Below, piece after piece: positions 8,851-18,674 of a DNA stretch of 64,000 bases. The notes under the pieces were generated by a model, which did not search any database, was not told the origin of the DNA, and saw nothing but the letters and a program-made list of their open reading frames with translations. Every line of letters begins with the position of its first letter. Within the stretch, counting starts at the first letter, position 1. This DNA comes from Phyllobacterium myrsinacearum (GTDB lineage Bacteria > Pseudomonadota > Alphaproteobacteria > Rhizobiales > Rhizobiaceae), in assembly GCF_014138285.1 (NCBI RefSeq), contig NZ_JACGXN010000001.1, positions 423,314 through 487,313 of the forward strand, in the 5' to 3' direction. A program made the position numbers and the translations under genes.

Positions 8851-10370
8851 CAAGGCCGAATATCCTCATCCTCATGGTTGACCAGCTGAACGGAACCCTG
8901 TTTCCGGACGGCCCCGCGGATTTCATCCATGCCCCGCATCTGCGCGCCTTGGCGGATCGTTCTGCCCGCTTTGCCAATACCTATACGGCCTCGCCGCTCT
9001 GCGCCCCGGCCCGCGCCTCCTTCATGTCCGGTCAGCTGCCCTCGCGCACCCGCGTCTATGACAATGCCGCCGAATTCGCCTCGGATATTCCGACCTATGC
9101 GCATCACCTGCGCCGCGCCGGTTATTACACCGGGCTTTCCGGCAAGATGCATTTTGTCGGTCCCGACCAGTTGCACGGTCTTGAAGAACGCCTGACCACG
9201 GACATCTATCCTGCTGATTTCGGCTGGACCCCCGATTACCGCAAGCCCGGCGAGCGCATCGACTGGTGGTATCACAATCTCGGCTCCGTCACCGGCGCTG
9301 GCGTCGCCGAAACCAGCAACCAGATGGAATATGACGACGAGGTGGCGTTTCATGCCACGCAAAAACTCTACCAATTGTCGCGCACGTCAGACGATGCGGC
9401 GAGCCGCCCGTGGTGCCTCACCGTCTCCTTCACCCATCCACATGACCCCTATGTGGCACGACGCAAATACTGGGACCTCTACGAGAATTCACCTGCACTT
9501 GAACCGGCCGTTGCCGCCATCCCGTTCGAAGCACAGGACCCACATGCACAACGCCTTATGCAAGCCTGCGACTACACGCAATTCAATATTACCCCCGAAA
9601 ACATCCGCCGGGCGCGTCAGGGCTATCTCGCCAATATTTCCTATGTCGATGACAAGGTCGGCGAGATTCTGGAAGTGCTGCGGGCAACGCGGATGCTCGA
9701 CAACACGATCATCGTGTTCACGTCGGACCATGGCGATATGCTGGGCGAGCGTGGCCTGTGGTTCAAGATGAACTTTTTCGAGGGCTCGGCCCGCGTGCCG
9801 CTGATGATTGCAGGCAAGGGCATCGCGCCGCAGTTGATCACCCAGCCGGTGTCGACGCTCGATATCAACCCGACCCTTGCGGCGTTTGCCGGTATCGACA
9901 TTGCCGCTGTCAAACCATGGACTGATGGCGAAGATCTGACCGGCGTCATCGCTGGCGGCAAGCGGCAGGGCCCGGTGCTGATGGAATATGCGGCGGAAGG
10001 TTCCAATGCGCCGCTCGTCTGCATTCGCGACGGCCAATACAAGTTCGTGCATTGCGAGATCGATCCGCCGCAACTGTTTGATCTTGAATCGGATCCGCAG
10101 GAGTTGACCAACCTTGCCGCTGATCCCGCCCATGCCAGATTGCTTGCCCAGTTCACGGCTGCCGCCAAGGCGCGCTGGGACATGGCGGCCTATGACGCCG
10201 CCGTGCGCGAAAGCCAGGCCCGGCGCTGGGTGGTCTACGAGGCGCTGCGCAACGGCTCCTACTATCCCTGGGATTACCAGCCGCTGCAAAGGGCCTCGGA
10301 GCGCTACATGCGCAATCACATGGATCTGAATGTTCTGGAAGAAAATGCGCGCTTTCCGCGCGGCGAATAA
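8847..10370 (+). CDS. betC: Choline-sulfatase
   Basis: Hydrolyses choline-O-sulfate to choline and sulfate, feeding the betaine pathway and supplying sulfur. The 507-residue protein is an alkaline-phosphatase-superfamily sulfatase. The formylglycine precursor motif is C52-A-P-A-R56 within [14 protein letters not shown]; metal ligands include the N-terminal M-V-D-Q-L-N and the [11 protein letters not shown] block. The C-terminal [20 protein letters not shown] and the [10 protein letters not shown] tail are choline-sulfatase-specific. Translation probably couples to betI through the ATGA overlap. No signal peptide, so cytoplasmic. Confidence 0.95.
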   Translation: MTRPNILILMVDQLNGTLFPDGPADFIHAPHLRALADRSARFANTYTASPLCAPARASFMSGQLPSRTRVYDNAAEFASDIPTYAHHLRRAGYYTGLSGKMHFVGPDQLHGLEERLTTDIYPADFGWTPDYRKPGERIDWWYHNLGSVTGAGVAETSNQMEYDDEVAFHATQKLYQLSRTSDDAASRPWCLTVSFTHPHDPYVARRKYWDLYENSPALEPAVAAIPFEAQDPHAQRLMQACDYTQFNITPENIRRARQGYLANISYVDDKVGEILEVLRATRMLDNTIIVFTSDHGDMLGERGLWFKMNFFEGSARVPLMIAGKGIAPQLITQPVSTLDINPTLAAFAGIDIAAVKPWTDGEDLTGVIAGGKRQGPVLMEYAAEGSNAPLVCIRDGQYKFVHCEIDPPQLFDLESDPQELTNLAADPAHARLLAQFTAAAKARWDMAAYDAAVRESQARRWVVYEALRNGSYYPWDYQPLQRASERYMRNHMDLNVLEENARFPRGE

Positions 10371-10381
10371 TGGGGCCAGCT

Positions 10382-12031
10382 ATGGAAGCAGATTTCGTCA
10401 TCATCGGTTCGGGTTCCGCCGGCTCCGCCATGGCCTACCGCCTGTCGGAGGACGGCAAGCATTCGGTCATCGTCATTGAATTCGGTGGCACGGATATCGG
10501 GCCGTTCATCCAGATGCCCGCCGCCCTCTCCTTCCCGATGAACATGAGCACCTATGACTGGGGCTTTTCATCCGAGCCCGAACCGCATCTGGGCGGGCGC
10601 ACGCTGGTCACCCCGCGTGGCAAGGTGATCGGCGGCTCCTCCTCCATCAACGGCATGGTCTATGTGCGTGGCCACGCCCATGATTTCGACCATTGGGCGG
10701 AGAGCGGCGCGGCTGGCTGGTCCTATGCGGATGTGTTGCCCTATTTCAAGCGCATGGAACATTCCCATGGCGGCGAAACCGGATGGCGCGGCACCAATGG
10801 CCCGATGCATGTGCAACGCGGCCGCCGTGACAATCCTCTGTTCCATGCCTTTGTCGATGCGGGCAAGCAGGCCGGTTTCGAAGTCACCGAAGACTATAAT
10901 GGCGCCAAGCAGGAAGGCTTCGGTGCCATGGAGCAGACAATTCACAATGGCCGCCGCTGGTCCACGGCCAATGCCTATCTGCGCCCGGCGCTGAAGCGGC
11001 GAAATGTGAGTCTTGTCAATGGTTTCGCACGGCGTGTGGTCATCGAGAATCAAAGGGCAACGGGGGTGGAAATCACCCGGCGCGGCAAGACGGAAATTGT
11101 GCGCGCGCGGCGTGAAGTGATCATTGCGGCATCATCGATCAACTCGCCAAAACTTCTCATGCTGTCGGGCATCGGTCCGGCAAAACACCTGAAGGAACAT
11201 GGCATTGCGGTGGTGGCCGATCGCGCCGGTGTCGGTCAGAACCTGCAGGACCATATGGAGGTCTATATCCAGCAGGAGAGCCTGAAGCCAATCACACTCA
11301 ATTCCAAGCTCGGATTGGTCTCCAAGGCCATGATCGGTGCGCAGTGGCTGTTCTTCAAAACGGGTGATGGCGCCACCAACCATTTTGAATCCGCTGCCTT
11401 CGTGCGGTCTAAGCCCGGTGTCGACTACCCCGACATCCAGTATCACTTCCTGCCCGCCGCCATCCGCTATGACGGCAAGGCGGCAGCCAAGGGCCATGGG
11501 TTTCAGGCGCATGTGGGCCCGATGCGCTCGAAGTCACGCGGCAGCGTGACACTGCGCTCGTCCGATCCGTTCGAAAAGCCGAAAATCCTCTTCAACTATA
11601 TGTCCCATCCGGATGACTGGACGGATTTCCGCCATGCGGTGCGGCTTACCCGCGAGATATTCGGCCAAGCGGCGCTCGATCCCTATCGCGGCCGCGAGAT
11701 TTCGCCGGGCGGGCATGTGCAGTCCGATGACGCGATTGATGACTTCCTGCGCGAGCATGCGGAAAGCGCGTTCCATCCCTGCGGCACCTGCAAGATGGGT
11801 GCGACGGGCGATCCCATGGCCGTGGTCGATCCGCAATGCCGGATGATCGGTGTCGAGGGTCTGCGGGTCGCGGATTCCTCCATTTTTCCGCGCGTCACCA
11901 ACGGCAATCTCAATGGCCCGTCGATCATGACCGGCGAAAAGGCTTCCGATCATATTCTTGGCCGCGATCCGTTGCCGCGATCCAATCAGGAGCCATGGAT
12001 CAACCCGCGTTGGGAAGTGAGTGACCGGTGA
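10382..12031 (+). CDS. betA: Choline dehydrogenase
   Basis: FAD-dependent GMC oxidoreductase oxidising choline to betaine aldehyde. From the ATG at 10382 ([16 protein letters not shown]) it is 549 residues, the usual rhizobial/Brucella BetA length. An in-frame ATG at 10370 overlapping the betC stop is the alternative. FAD-binding G-S-G-S-A-G is at residues 9-14; GMC signatures [20 protein letters not shown] and [15 protein letters not shown] are intact; the active-site histidine region is [14 protein letters not shown]. It is membrane-associated in the family, although no helix is evident. Confidence 0.95.
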   Translation: MEADFVIIGSGSAGSAMAYRLSEDGKHSVIVIEFGGTDIGPFIQMPAALSFPMNMSTYDWGFSSEPEPHLGGRTLVTPRGKVIGGSSSINGMVYVRGHAHDFDHWAESGAAGWSYADVLPYFKRMEHSHGGETGWRGTNGPMHVQRGRRDNPLFHAFVDAGKQAGFEVTEDYNGAKQEGFGAMEQTIHNGRRWSTANAYLRPALKRRNVSLVNGFARRVVIENQRATGVEITRRGKTEIVRARREVIIAASSINSPKLLMLSGIGPAKHLKEHGIAVVADRAGVGQNLQDHMEVYIQQESLKPITLNSKLGLVSKAMIGAQWLFFKTGDGATNHFESAAFVRSKPGVDYPDIQYHFLPAAIRYDGKAAAKGHGFQAHVGPMRSKSRGSVTLRSSDPFEKPKILFNYMSHPDDWTDFRHAVRLTREIFGQAALDPYRGREISPGGHVQSDDAIDDFLREHAESAFHPCGTCKMGATGDPMAVVDPQCRMIGVEGLRVADSSIFPRVTNGNLNGPSIMTGEKASDHILGRDPLPRSNQEPWINPRWEVSDR

Positions 12032-12043
12032 GTGGCGGTGTAT

Positions 12044-12204
12044 TCACCCCCCTCTGGGCTATCGCCCATCTCCCCCACAAGGGGGAGATCACATTGACAT
12101 CAACATGATCGCCAACTTTTCAATGCCTCAGAACTGATCGAAATCGTAATGAAGGCTGATCTCCCCCCTTGTGGGGGAGATGTCCGACGGGACAGAGGGG
12201 GTGA
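12044..12204. repeat. Palindromic intergenic element A, copy 1 (betA-betB gap)
   Basis: 161 bp with outer arms TCACCCCCCTCTG / CAGAGGGGGTGA and inner arms ATCTCCCCCACAAGGGGGAG / CTCCCCCCTTGTGGGGGAG around a 65-bp spacer. Related copies lie at 33015-33175, 41146-41340 and 55306-55335. Such structures resemble the intergenic mosaic palindromes known from rhizobia and Brucella. In this position the transcript would form a large hairpin inside the bet operon, which could dampen or separate betB expression. Confidence 0.88.
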
Positions 12205-12237
12205 AATAAAGTAGAGATGAATAAGAAGGAGAACACC

Positions 12238-13701
12238 ATGCGCGCGCAGCCGAAGGCATCGCATTTCATCAATGGCCGCTTCGTCGAGGACAAGGCAGGC
12301 AAGCCGCTGGATGTGCTCTATCCGGCGACCGGCGAGATCATCGCAAAACTTTTTGGCGCAACGCCGGCCCTGATCGAACAGGCCGTGCAGGCTGCTGCCG
12401 CCGCACAGCCCGCATGGGCGGCGCTCAAGCCGGTTGAACGCGGCCGCATCCTGCGCCGGGCAGCGGACCTTTTGCGCGAACGCAACGCCGAGATCGCGCA
12501 TCTCGAAACCCTGGACACGGGCAAAGCCATTCAGGAAACGCTGGTTGCCGATCCGGCATCGGCTGCCGATGCACTGGAATTCTATGGCGGCATCATTGCC
12601 GGGTTCAATGGCGAGATGATCGAACTCGGCGGCTCCTATGCCTATACGCGCCGCGAGGCACTCGGTGTCTGTGTCGGCATCGGCGCATGGAATTATCCGA
12701 TCCAGGGTGCGGGCTGGAAATCAGCTCCGGCGCTCGCCGCGGGCAATGCCATGATCTTCAAGCCATCGGAAAACACCCCGCTATCCGCCCTCGCGCTGGC
12801 AGAGATTTACAAGGAAGCCGGCCTGCCGGACGGACTTTTCAATGTCTTGCAGGGTTTTGGCGATGTGGGTTCGCAGCTCGTCGATCATCCGCTTGTCGCC
12901 AAGGTGTCGCTGACCGGCTCGGTGCCTACGGGCAAGAAGGTGCTGGCGCAGGCCGGATCGCACATGAAACATGCCACGATGGAACTCGGAGGCAAGTCGC
13001 CGCTGATCATTTTCGACGATGCGGATGTGGAAAACGCCGTCGGTGGCGCCCTGCTCGGCAATTTCTATTCCACCGGGCAGGTCTGCTCGAACGGCACCCG
13101 CGTCTTTGTCCAGAAGGGTATCAAGGACAGGTTCCTCGACCGGCTGGTGACCCGCACCAAGGCGATCCGCCTTGGTGATCCGCTCGATCCCGAAATCCAT
13201 CTGGGACCGCTGGTCAATGCCGCGCAGCGCGACAAGGTTGTGTCCTACATCGAGAAAGGCAAAGCCGAGGGTGCTACGCTCGCTTTCGGCGGCGGCGTGC
13301 CGAAAATGCAGGGCTTTGAAGGTGGCTGTTATGTCGAGCCGACGATTTTCACCGATGTGACCGATGGCATGACCATCGCTCAGGAGGAAATTTTTGGTCC
13401 CGTCATGGCTGTTCTCGATTTCAGTGACGAGGACGAGGTTATCGGCCGCGCCAATGATACGGAGTTCGGTCTGTCAGCCGGTGTCTTCACCAAGGATTTG
13501 TCACGCGCGCATCGGGTGATCAGCCAGCTCAAGGCGGGCACATGCTGGATCAACACCTACAATCTCGCGCCGGTTGAAATGCCGTTCGGCGGCTTCAAGC
13601 AGTCCGGTGTCGGCCGTGAAAACGGGCTGGCCGCGCTTTATCATTACAGCCAGATCAAGTCCGTCTATGTGGAAACGGGTAAAGTCGAAAGCCCCTATTG
13701 A
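12238..13701 (+). CDS. betB: Betaine-aldehyde dehydrogenase
   Basis: NAD(P)-dependent oxidation of betaine aldehyde to glycine betaine. The ATG at 12238 has AAGGAGA just upstream and gives 487 residues, the normal BetB length; an in-frame ATG at 12217 was rejected. The catalytic Glu249 is in T-M-E-L-G-G-K-S-P and the nucleophile Cys283 in T-G-Q-V-C-S-N-G-T. Cofactor-binding block [10 protein letters not shown] and [10 protein letters not shown] are present. It is the last gene of betICAB, separated from betA by palindromic element A. Confidence 0.95.
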   Translation: MRAQPKASHFINGRFVEDKAGKPLDVLYPATGEIIAKLFGATPALIEQAVQAAAAAQPAWAALKPVERGRILRRAADLLRERNAEIAHLETLDTGKAIQETLVADPASAADALEFYGGIIAGFNGEMIELGGSYAYTRREALGVCVGIGAWNYPIQGAGWKSAPALAAGNAMIFKPSENTPLSALALAEIYKEAGLPDGLFNVLQGFGDVGSQLVDHPLVAKVSLTGSVPTGKKVLAQAGSHMKHATMELGGKSPLIIFDDADVENAVGGALLGNFYSTGQVCSNGTRVFVQKGIKDRFLDRLVTRTKAIRLGDPLDPEIHLGPLVNAAQRDKVVSYIEKGKAEGATLAFGGGVPKMQGFEGGCYVEPTIFTDVTDGMTIAQEEIFGPVMAVLDFSDEDEVIGRANDTEFGLSAGVFTKDLSRAHRVISQLKAGTCWINTYNLAPVEMPFGGFKQSGVGRENGLAALYHYSQIKSVYVETGKVESPY

Positions 13702-13719
13702 GGGAATGAATGCATGGCC

Positions 13720-13747
13720 CGGCAAGGCCTCTGACTAGGCCTTGCCG
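13720..13747. terminator. Hairpin between convergent betB and the GMP-AGE gene
   Basis: Perfect 11-bp stem CGGCAAGGCCT / AGGCCTTGCCG with loop CTGACT, 19 bp after the betB stop. The TAG of the minus-strand gene (13735-13737) lies at the loop edge, so half of the stem is coding for its last codons. No clear T-run follows in either direction, so the terminator role is inferred from position and symmetry. Confidence 0.5.
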
Positions 13748-15969
13748 ATATAATCCACATACTGCGTCAGGGCGCAGACGAGATGATAGAAGATCGAGGC
13801 CGGTACATCTTCGGCCCGTGCCCTGCCCTTTTCATCAATCAGGTCGATCCAAAGGCCCTTCGGCGCCTGTTCGATATGCCAGCGGAACAGGCGGCCCACC
13901 CGTGCCTCGACTTCCGGCTTGAGGTCCGGCCCGCCATTGCCATCGAGCGCAATAGCGGCTTTCACTGCCTCTGTCTGCGGCCAGCTGCGTGAATTGGTGT
14001 CAAGCGGCAGGCCATGCCGGGAAACAGCGCCATAGGCGAGTTCCGTGGTGCGGTTCAGACCGTTGGCAATAGCTGAGGCATAGAGCTTGCGCGCGTGGCG
14101 GATGATGTCTTTCTGGCCCGACGCCTTGGCAAAGTTGGACAGGAGATAGGCCCATTCGAAATGGTGTCCCGGTTCCGTCCACTCGCCTTTTTCGCCCGGC
14201 GCCCGCTCCCAGTCATCGGTAAAATATTCGCCGAGCGTCCACGTTTCCGCATCAAAAAGATGATGCCGGAACAGATCGACGATCCGCGCCGCACGCTGCA
14301 GATAATCCCGGTTCCCCGTGACGTCATACCAGGCAAGGAACGACTCGAGCAGATGCATATGCGGGTTGGACCGGCGCAGACCGGTATCCCCCGGCATTTC
14401 AAGAAAACCCCGCAGCTTGGAATCAGCAAGGTATTCGTCGATGAAGGCAAAGGTTTCCGTGGCAAGACCGAGCGCCTGCGGATGGCCCGCCCGATGGGCA
14501 TGGGCCAATGCCAGAAGCACGAAGGACTGGTCGTAGGCATCCTCAGCCCCGTCGAGAACCGTACCGTCAGGGTTGAAAGTCTTGACCCAGCCGCCACGGT
14601 CCGTCCGGCCATTGGCCGTGATGAAGCGGATACCATGGTCGATCAGATCATTGGCCGGACCATCCCAGCCCATTTCATGCGCCACGGCAAAGGCATAAAT
14701 CTGCCGCGCCGTGGTGCGCATGCGCTTGGTTCTGATGATGGGTGTAGCGTCGAAGGTCAGCGCCTCATGGAAGCCGCCATAGCGCCTGTCGACACCAACC
14801 GTCGACCAGAGCGGCAATGTCTCCTCGAACAGCCAGTGGCGAACACGTTTTTCATAGGCACCCACCTGCGGCAGGCGATCCTGCGCCGGGGTGAATTTGG
14901 TTTCAAGACGGCCGGTCTTTTCCAGCTGTTCGACAATCTTGCGAACGTTCTGGCTTTCGGTGACGGGCGCAACGAACGTCGCATCGGAGGTCGACACAAC
15001 AGCCAGATCACGCAGTCCGATGGCGGAAAGCAGACGCCCATTGCTGCGCAGATAGCTGTTCTCGCAATCGATGGCGACAACATCACCGACAATCACATTG
15101 CCGCTGCCGTCGGTCGAGCTGACTTCCAGCAGGGATTGCCACGATCCGAGATCATTCCAGCGGAAGCGTGCGGGCACCAGAGCGATGTCTTTCGCATGTT
15201 CCATGATGGCATAGTCGACGGAAATGGACGGCACATCCGCATAGAGGTCGTGTGGCAGATAGGTGCCGGAGACATTGCTTGTTGCCTCATCGAGTGCAGC
15301 CACAGCCCCGTCCCAGATCTTTGGCGCATAGGCCCGGAATGCATCGCGCATGGTGCTGGCGCGGAAAAGAAAAATGCCTGAATTCCAGAGGAAATTCTTC
15401 GATTCGAGGTACTGGATCGCGGTTTCCTCGTTCGGCTTTTCAACGAAGCGTATGACATCCCGTGTGTTGTCGTTCTGTGGCCCCACCTCGATATAGCCAT
15501 AACCGGTTTCCGGCCGATCAGGCTGGATACCGAAGACGACGATCCGGCCCGCCATGGCAGCGTCCGTGCCAGCCTCCACTGTGCTCCAGAAATCGCGATC
15601 CGTTGTAATTTCGTGGTCGGACGGAACGACGAGAACCAGATCGTCGCCGTGCTCGCGCAGCGTAATCTCGGTTGCCAGCACGACAGCCGCCGCCGTGTTG
15701 CGGCCCATCGGCTCGAGAATCGCCCGCCCGCCAGCCAGATCGACACCGGAAAGGTCCTGGCTGATGCGATCCGCATGACGTTCCGAGGCGAGCAGATAAA
15801 CCGGAACGGAGGTATCACCGCCCCGTGCACTCATGCGTTTGACTGTCCGCAAGAGCATGGAGCCCTGACCGGACAGATTGTGAAACTGCTTGGGAAAGTC
15901 TTCGCGCGACAGAGGCCAAAGCCTTGAACCGACGCCACCGCTCATTACAAAGCTGATAATACGCTTCAT
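13735..15969 (-). CDS. Mannose-1-phosphate guanylyltransferase fused to AGE-fold mannose-6-phosphate isomerase-like domain
   Basis: 744 residues from the ATG at 15969 (MKRIISFVMSGGVGSR); up to 30 more upstream codons are open. The N-terminal part (about 1-340) is a GDP-mannose pyrophosphorylase: nucleotide loop S-G-G-V-G-S-R-L-W-P-L at 10-20, P-S-D-H-E at 116-120 and F-V-E-K-P at 175-179. Instead of the usual cupin PMI domain, residues from about 375 form an (alpha/alpha)6 AGE-family epimerase/isomerase (LWSTVGVDRRYGGFHE, RQIYAFAVAHEMG, NPHMHLLESFLAW, EPGHHFEWAYLL). The fusion could take Fru-6-P to Man-6-P and Man-1-P to GDP-Man, for surface polysaccharide. The palindrome TGCGATACATCGCA at 16050-16063 lies upstream. 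Confidence 0.85.
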   Translation of the reverse strand: MKRIISFVMSGGVGSRLWPLSREDFPKQFHNLSGQGSMLLRTVKRMSARGGDTSVPVYLLASERHADRISQDLSGVDLAGGRAILEPMGRNTAAAVVLATEITLREHGDDLVLVVPSDHEITTDRDFWSTVEAGTDAAMAGRIVVFGIQPDRPETGYGYIEVGPQNDNTRDVIRFVEKPNEETAIQYLESKNFLWNSGIFLFRASTMRDAFRAYAPKIWDGAVAALDEATSNVSGTYLPHDLYADVPSISVDYAIMEHAKDIALVPARFRWNDLGSWQSLLEVSSTDGSGNVIVGDVVAIDCENSYLRSNGRLLSAIGLRDLAVVSTSDATFVAPVTESQNVRKIVEQLEKTGRLETKFTPAQDRLPQVGAYEKRVRHWLFEETLPLWSTVGVDRRYGGFHEALTFDATPIIRTKRMRTTARQIYAFAVAHEMGWDGPANDLIDHGIRFITANGRTDRGGWVKTFNPDGTVLDGAEDAYDQSFVLLALAHAHRAGHPQALGLATETFAFIDEYLADSKLRGFLEMPGDTGLRRSNPHMHLLESFLAWYDVTGNRDYLQRAARIVDLFRHHLFDAETWTLGEYFTDDWERAPGEKGEWTEPGHHFEWAYLLSNFAKASGQKDIIRHARKLYASAIANGLNRTTELAYGAVSRHGLPLDTNSRSWPQTEAVKAAIALDGNGGPDLKPEVEARVGRLFRWHIEQAPKGLWIDLIDEKGRARAEDVPASIFYHLVCALTQYVDYIGKA

Positions 15970-16228
15970 TCCCGATGTCATCTCGTGCAACCTCATCGTT
16001 TCAGTCGATATCTCGTCTGATATACAATTAGCGATCTTTCGACAGACTTTGCGATACATCGCATCGTTAGTCTTTTATCGATACAAGACTTTCGTCGGCG
16101 ATCACAAGACCAGTTCAACCATTTCCAGAACATGGTTTATGTTTGCACCCGGTATAATTGAAAAAGTGCTGATGAAACGGCTTGCAGGCACAAAAACTCA
16201 GCGGTATATACCCCGGCATCGCTGGTCA

Positions 16229-16305
16229 CGGAGTGTAGCGCAGCCTGGTAGCGCACGTCGTTCGGGACGACGGGGTCGGAGGTTCGAATCCTCTCACTCC
16301 GACCA
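16229..16305 (+). tRNA. tRNA-Pro (CGG)
   Basis: A 77-nt cloverleaf with acceptor stem CGGAGTG / CACTCCG, D-arm AGCGCAGCCTGGTAGCGC, anticodon stem CGTCG / CGACG with loop TTCGGGA (anticodon CGG, reads CCG), T-arm GAGGTTCGAATCCTC and encoded CCA. It stands alone between the GMP-AGE gene and a small hypothetical gene. No duplicated 3' end or integrase was seen nearby. Confidence 0.96.
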
Positions 16306-16362
16306 GTGTTTTCACAAACTTTGATATCCAGTTTCTGCCTGCCTAGACGCTTGGCATCTCAG

Positions 16363-16626
16363 TCAGTGCAGGGTTTCCCCGCCTTCAGGATCGATGAGGC
16401 TTGCAAGGCCTTCCTCTTCGACGGCACGTAAAAACTCGTCAAAGGCGGCTTGGTCCGTTTCAAAAGGATCATCCCAGATGATGGAATCCTTGTCCTCGGT
16501 CACCACTTCCAGCGTCCACTCGCTTTGCTCGGCAAGACGATAAATCTCGACGCTGACGGTGATACCGTCACGCGTGAACTCTTTCGACAACCGTGACACA
16601 ACCAATTCGGGTTCTTCATCCATCAT
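16363..16626 (-). CDS. Conserved small acidic hypothetical protein
   Basis: 87 residues from the ATG at 16626, which has GAGGGGCGC just upstream; an ATG 33 bp further out lacks this. It is acidic (many Glu/Asp), without membrane segments or signal. It reads as alternating strands (VVSRLSKEFTRDGITVSVEIYRL, EWTLEVVTED) followed by a helix (TDQAAFDEFLRAVEEEGLASLI). I do not recognise a characterised family; similar small proteins are common in Rhizobiales. It is downstream of tRNA-Pro in the opposite orientation. Confidence 0.6.
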   Translation of the reverse strand: MMDEEPELVVSRLSKEFTRDGITVSVEIYRLAEQSEWTLEVVTEDKDSIIWDDPFETDQAAFDEFLRAVEEEGLASLIDPEGGETLH

Positions 16627-16799
16627 GCGCCCCTCGGGACCTTCCAATTGCTTCTTCAATCATCTTACGACGCGCCCGGAAATAGCAAGCCAGAAAATCG
16701 AATTCCCTGTTCTTTGGCTCTGCATCTTCCCTTACGGGATAAATATCCGCATAATTTGTGACAATTGAAACTCACCGGCCGCTTGAGGGGAGTCTCGCC

Positions 16800-17354
16800 A
16801 TGCCGCTGAAAGCAATTTTCCTAGTCCTGATGCATGCGGTCCTGTTTGATATGGCAGCGGCCCACGCGGAGAACATCAGCACCTATACCTATGTTGGCCT
16901 TGAGAAGTGTCGCGAACAGAAACCGGAACCCGGCAATCCCCTGCAGACCGGCGCGTGGCTGTGCCCTGGCTATGGCGGCATGCAGGTGCAACTCATCGAA
17001 AACGATCTGCGCTTTTATGTCTCCTACGCACACAAGAAAGGTGCGAAATTTTCTCGCGAATCGGTGGTGCCGAATTTCAATGTGCTCGGGTCGAACAATC
17101 TCGAATGGCGCTTGAATGCACAGAAGCAGCCCGTTGCCACCATACTGCGCTTCAAGACTGACGAGGACTCAATTCTGCTCATCACACGCATGGGACCGCT
17201 GGAGCAGATCTGCGCTGTCGGTTACGTCTCGGCCAAGAACACCGCAGAGCCGAACGACGTGGCGCGAAAGGTTGCCGACGGCATCGCACCCGGTTTTCAA
17301 TGCGGAAAGGAAGAGCCTGTCTATTATGACGCGTTGGGAAAACCGCAGAACTGA
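16800..17354 (+). CDS. Hypothetical secreted (periplasmic) protein
   Basis: 184 residues from the ATG at 16800, with GAGGGGAG seven bases upstream. The N-terminus MPLKAIFLVLMHAVLFDMAAAHAEN looks like a Sec signal peptide cleaved near A-H-A. The mature part contains Y-T-Y-V-G-L-E-K-C and three further cysteines (C-P-G-Y-G-G, Q-I-C-A-V-G-Y, F-Q-C-G-K), which suggests disulfides. No known domain was recognised. It ends 12 bp before the convergent thioesterase gene. Confidence 0.6.
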   Translation: MPLKAIFLVLMHAVLFDMAAAHAENISTYTYVGLEKCREQKPEPGNPLQTGAWLCPGYGGMQVQLIENDLRFYVSYAHKKGAKFSRESVVPNFNVLGSNNLEWRLNAQKQPVATILRFKTDEDSILLITRMGPLEQICAVGYVSAKNTAEPNDVARKVADGIAPGFQCGKEEPVYYDALGKPQN

Positions 17355-17365
17355 TATCGTTGGAA

Positions 17366-17860
17366 TCAAGCCGCTTTCCTGAGCGCGTCCATGATCAGGC
17401 AGGTTTCCGAGCCATGGGCCACAAGTCTGCCGGTTCCATCAAAAATCTTGCCTTCGGCACTTGCTGTCCGGCTACCGGAATGGAGGAGAACGCCCTCGCA
17501 GCGCAATACGCCCGTCGATACGAGCACGGAGCGCACAAATGTCGTTTTCATTTCCAGCGTCGTATAGGCCTGCCCTGCCTTCAGTGAGGAATGTACAGCG
17601 CAACCCATCACGGTATCGATCAACAGGGAGATCCATCCGCCGTGAACAACCCCCATCGGATTGTAGAACTTCTTTGACGGCCGTGCCTCGAACACAACCT
17701 TGCCCGCCTCGATGGAGATGGGCCACAGATCGGTGGTCTCGGCGAAGGGTGGCGCCGGATAGGTGCCATCGAGCAGTCCTTGCAAAAACTCCACGCCCGA
17801 AAGCGTTGCGGCAACATCGGGCGGAACCAGACCGAAAGTCGTGTTGAGCGTATCGGACAT
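17366..17860 (-). CDS. PaaI-type hotdog-fold thioesterase
   Basis: 164-residue 4HBT-superfamily acyl-CoA thioesterase. The hotdog signature N-P-M-G-V-V-H-G-G-W-I-S-L-L-I-D-T is present near the centre, with the HGG that positions substrate. The C-terminal strands (YTTLEMKTTFVRSV, GVLRCEGVLLHSGSRTASAEGKIF) complete the fold. It starts with AGGAGCC before the ATG and is divergent from a TetR gene, with a palindrome between them, so the TetR protein probably controls it. Substrate unknown, possibly phenylacetyl- or medium-chain acyl-CoA. Confidence 0.82.
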   Translation of the reverse strand: MSDTLNTTFGLVPPDVAATLSGVEFLQGLLDGTYPAPPFAETTDLWPISIEAGKVVFEARPSKKFYNPMGVVHGGWISLLIDTVMGCAVHSSLKAGQAYTTLEMKTTFVRSVLVSTGVLRCEGVLLHSGSRTASAEGKIFDGTGRLVAHGSETCLIMDALRKAA

Positions 17861-17910
17861 GTCTGGCTCCTGTGATTTCAGCCACCTTGAGAAGGCTTCA
17901 TATTATGGGC

Positions 17911-17920
17911 ATCATATGAT
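17911..17920. promoter_or_regulatory. Palindrome in the thioesterase/TetR divergent promoter
   Basis: ATCATATGAT is a perfect 10-bp palindrome in the 99-bp divergent intergenic region, in AT-rich sequence (TATGGGCATCATATGATATG). Position and symmetry suggest the operator of the adjacent TetR repressor; this is inferred. Confidence 0.45.
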
Positions 17921-17959
17921 ATGTCAATCACCATACAACTGATATATCGAGGGCCACCG

Positions 17960-18553
17960 ATGCGCTATTCCAAGGATCACAAGTCGGAAACGCGCCAGCG
18001 TGTCGTCGACGTTGCCTCAAAACGCTTTCGCAAGGACGGGATCGAAGCCACCGGACTAGCGGGACTGATGGCCGACGCCGGCCTGACCCATGGCGGTTTT
18101 TACGCGCATTTTTCATCGAAGAACCAGCTTGTGCAGGAATCCATCACGGCAGCGCTGGATTCGACGCGGGATTATCTGGAGCACGCGGCAAGAAGCGCAC
18201 GGGCCTGCGGTGTGGACGGGATGGAAGCCATCGTGAATGCCTATTTGCGCCCCGCCCATGTGAGGCACCCGGAACTTGGCTGTGCCATTCCATCGCTGAT
18301 CGCAGAAGTCGGGCGCCTTTCAAGCGAAGTGCGCGAGCGTCTGATCGAGATCGTTGATGCGCTTGTCGGCCTCATCGCCACTGCGTTGCCCGGACATCTC
18401 GACCGAACTGCGGCCCTCGACCGCGCGCATGCGGTGCTGGCTTCCATGATCGGCACCCTGCAATTGGCGCGGCTGGTAACGGATACAGACGCATCGGCGC
18501 GCATTCTTGCAACGGGCCGTCAGGCGGCGCTTGTACTGGCGCGACAGACCTGA
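17960..18553 (+). CDS. TetR/AcrR-family transcriptional regulator
   Basis: 197 residues from the ATG at 17960 (MRYSKDHKSETRQRVVDVA), with GAGGG six bases upstream. The HTH is at about residues 25-52 (GIEATGLAGLMADAGLTHGGFYAHFSSKNQLV). The ligand domain is helical and of the YxaF/LmrA-like type, with E-L-G-C-A-I-P-S-L. Divergent from the thioesterase and probably repressing it and itself. The downstream PaiB-like gene begins 121 bp later and may share its transcript. Confidence 0.85.
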   Translation: MRYSKDHKSETRQRVVDVASKRFRKDGIEATGLAGLMADAGLTHGGFYAHFSSKNQLVQESITAALDSTRDYLEHAARSARACGVDGMEAIVNAYLRPAHVRHPELGCAIPSLIAEVGRLSSEVRERLIEIVDALVGLIATALPGHLDRTAALDRAHAVLASMIGTLQLARLVTDTDASARILATGRQAALVLARQT

Positions 18554-18674
18554 TCCCGACAGACAACGCGCAATCTATTCGCCTTGCGAAGATGCGCCGA
18601 TCCACTATCATTCCGTGAGGCATTGTGAGCATGGCTTAAAGCCGGAGCTCACCGCAGATATAATTGGAGTTATC

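Noticed and set aside
14095-15381. 428-codon plus-strand frame
   Set aside because: Antisense shadow of the guanylyltransferase-AGE gene, arising from GC-rich codon bias.
16229-16305. tRNA-Pro as an integration site of a genomic island
   Set aside because: No integrase, no direct repeat of the tRNA 3' end and no base-composition shift was seen beside it.
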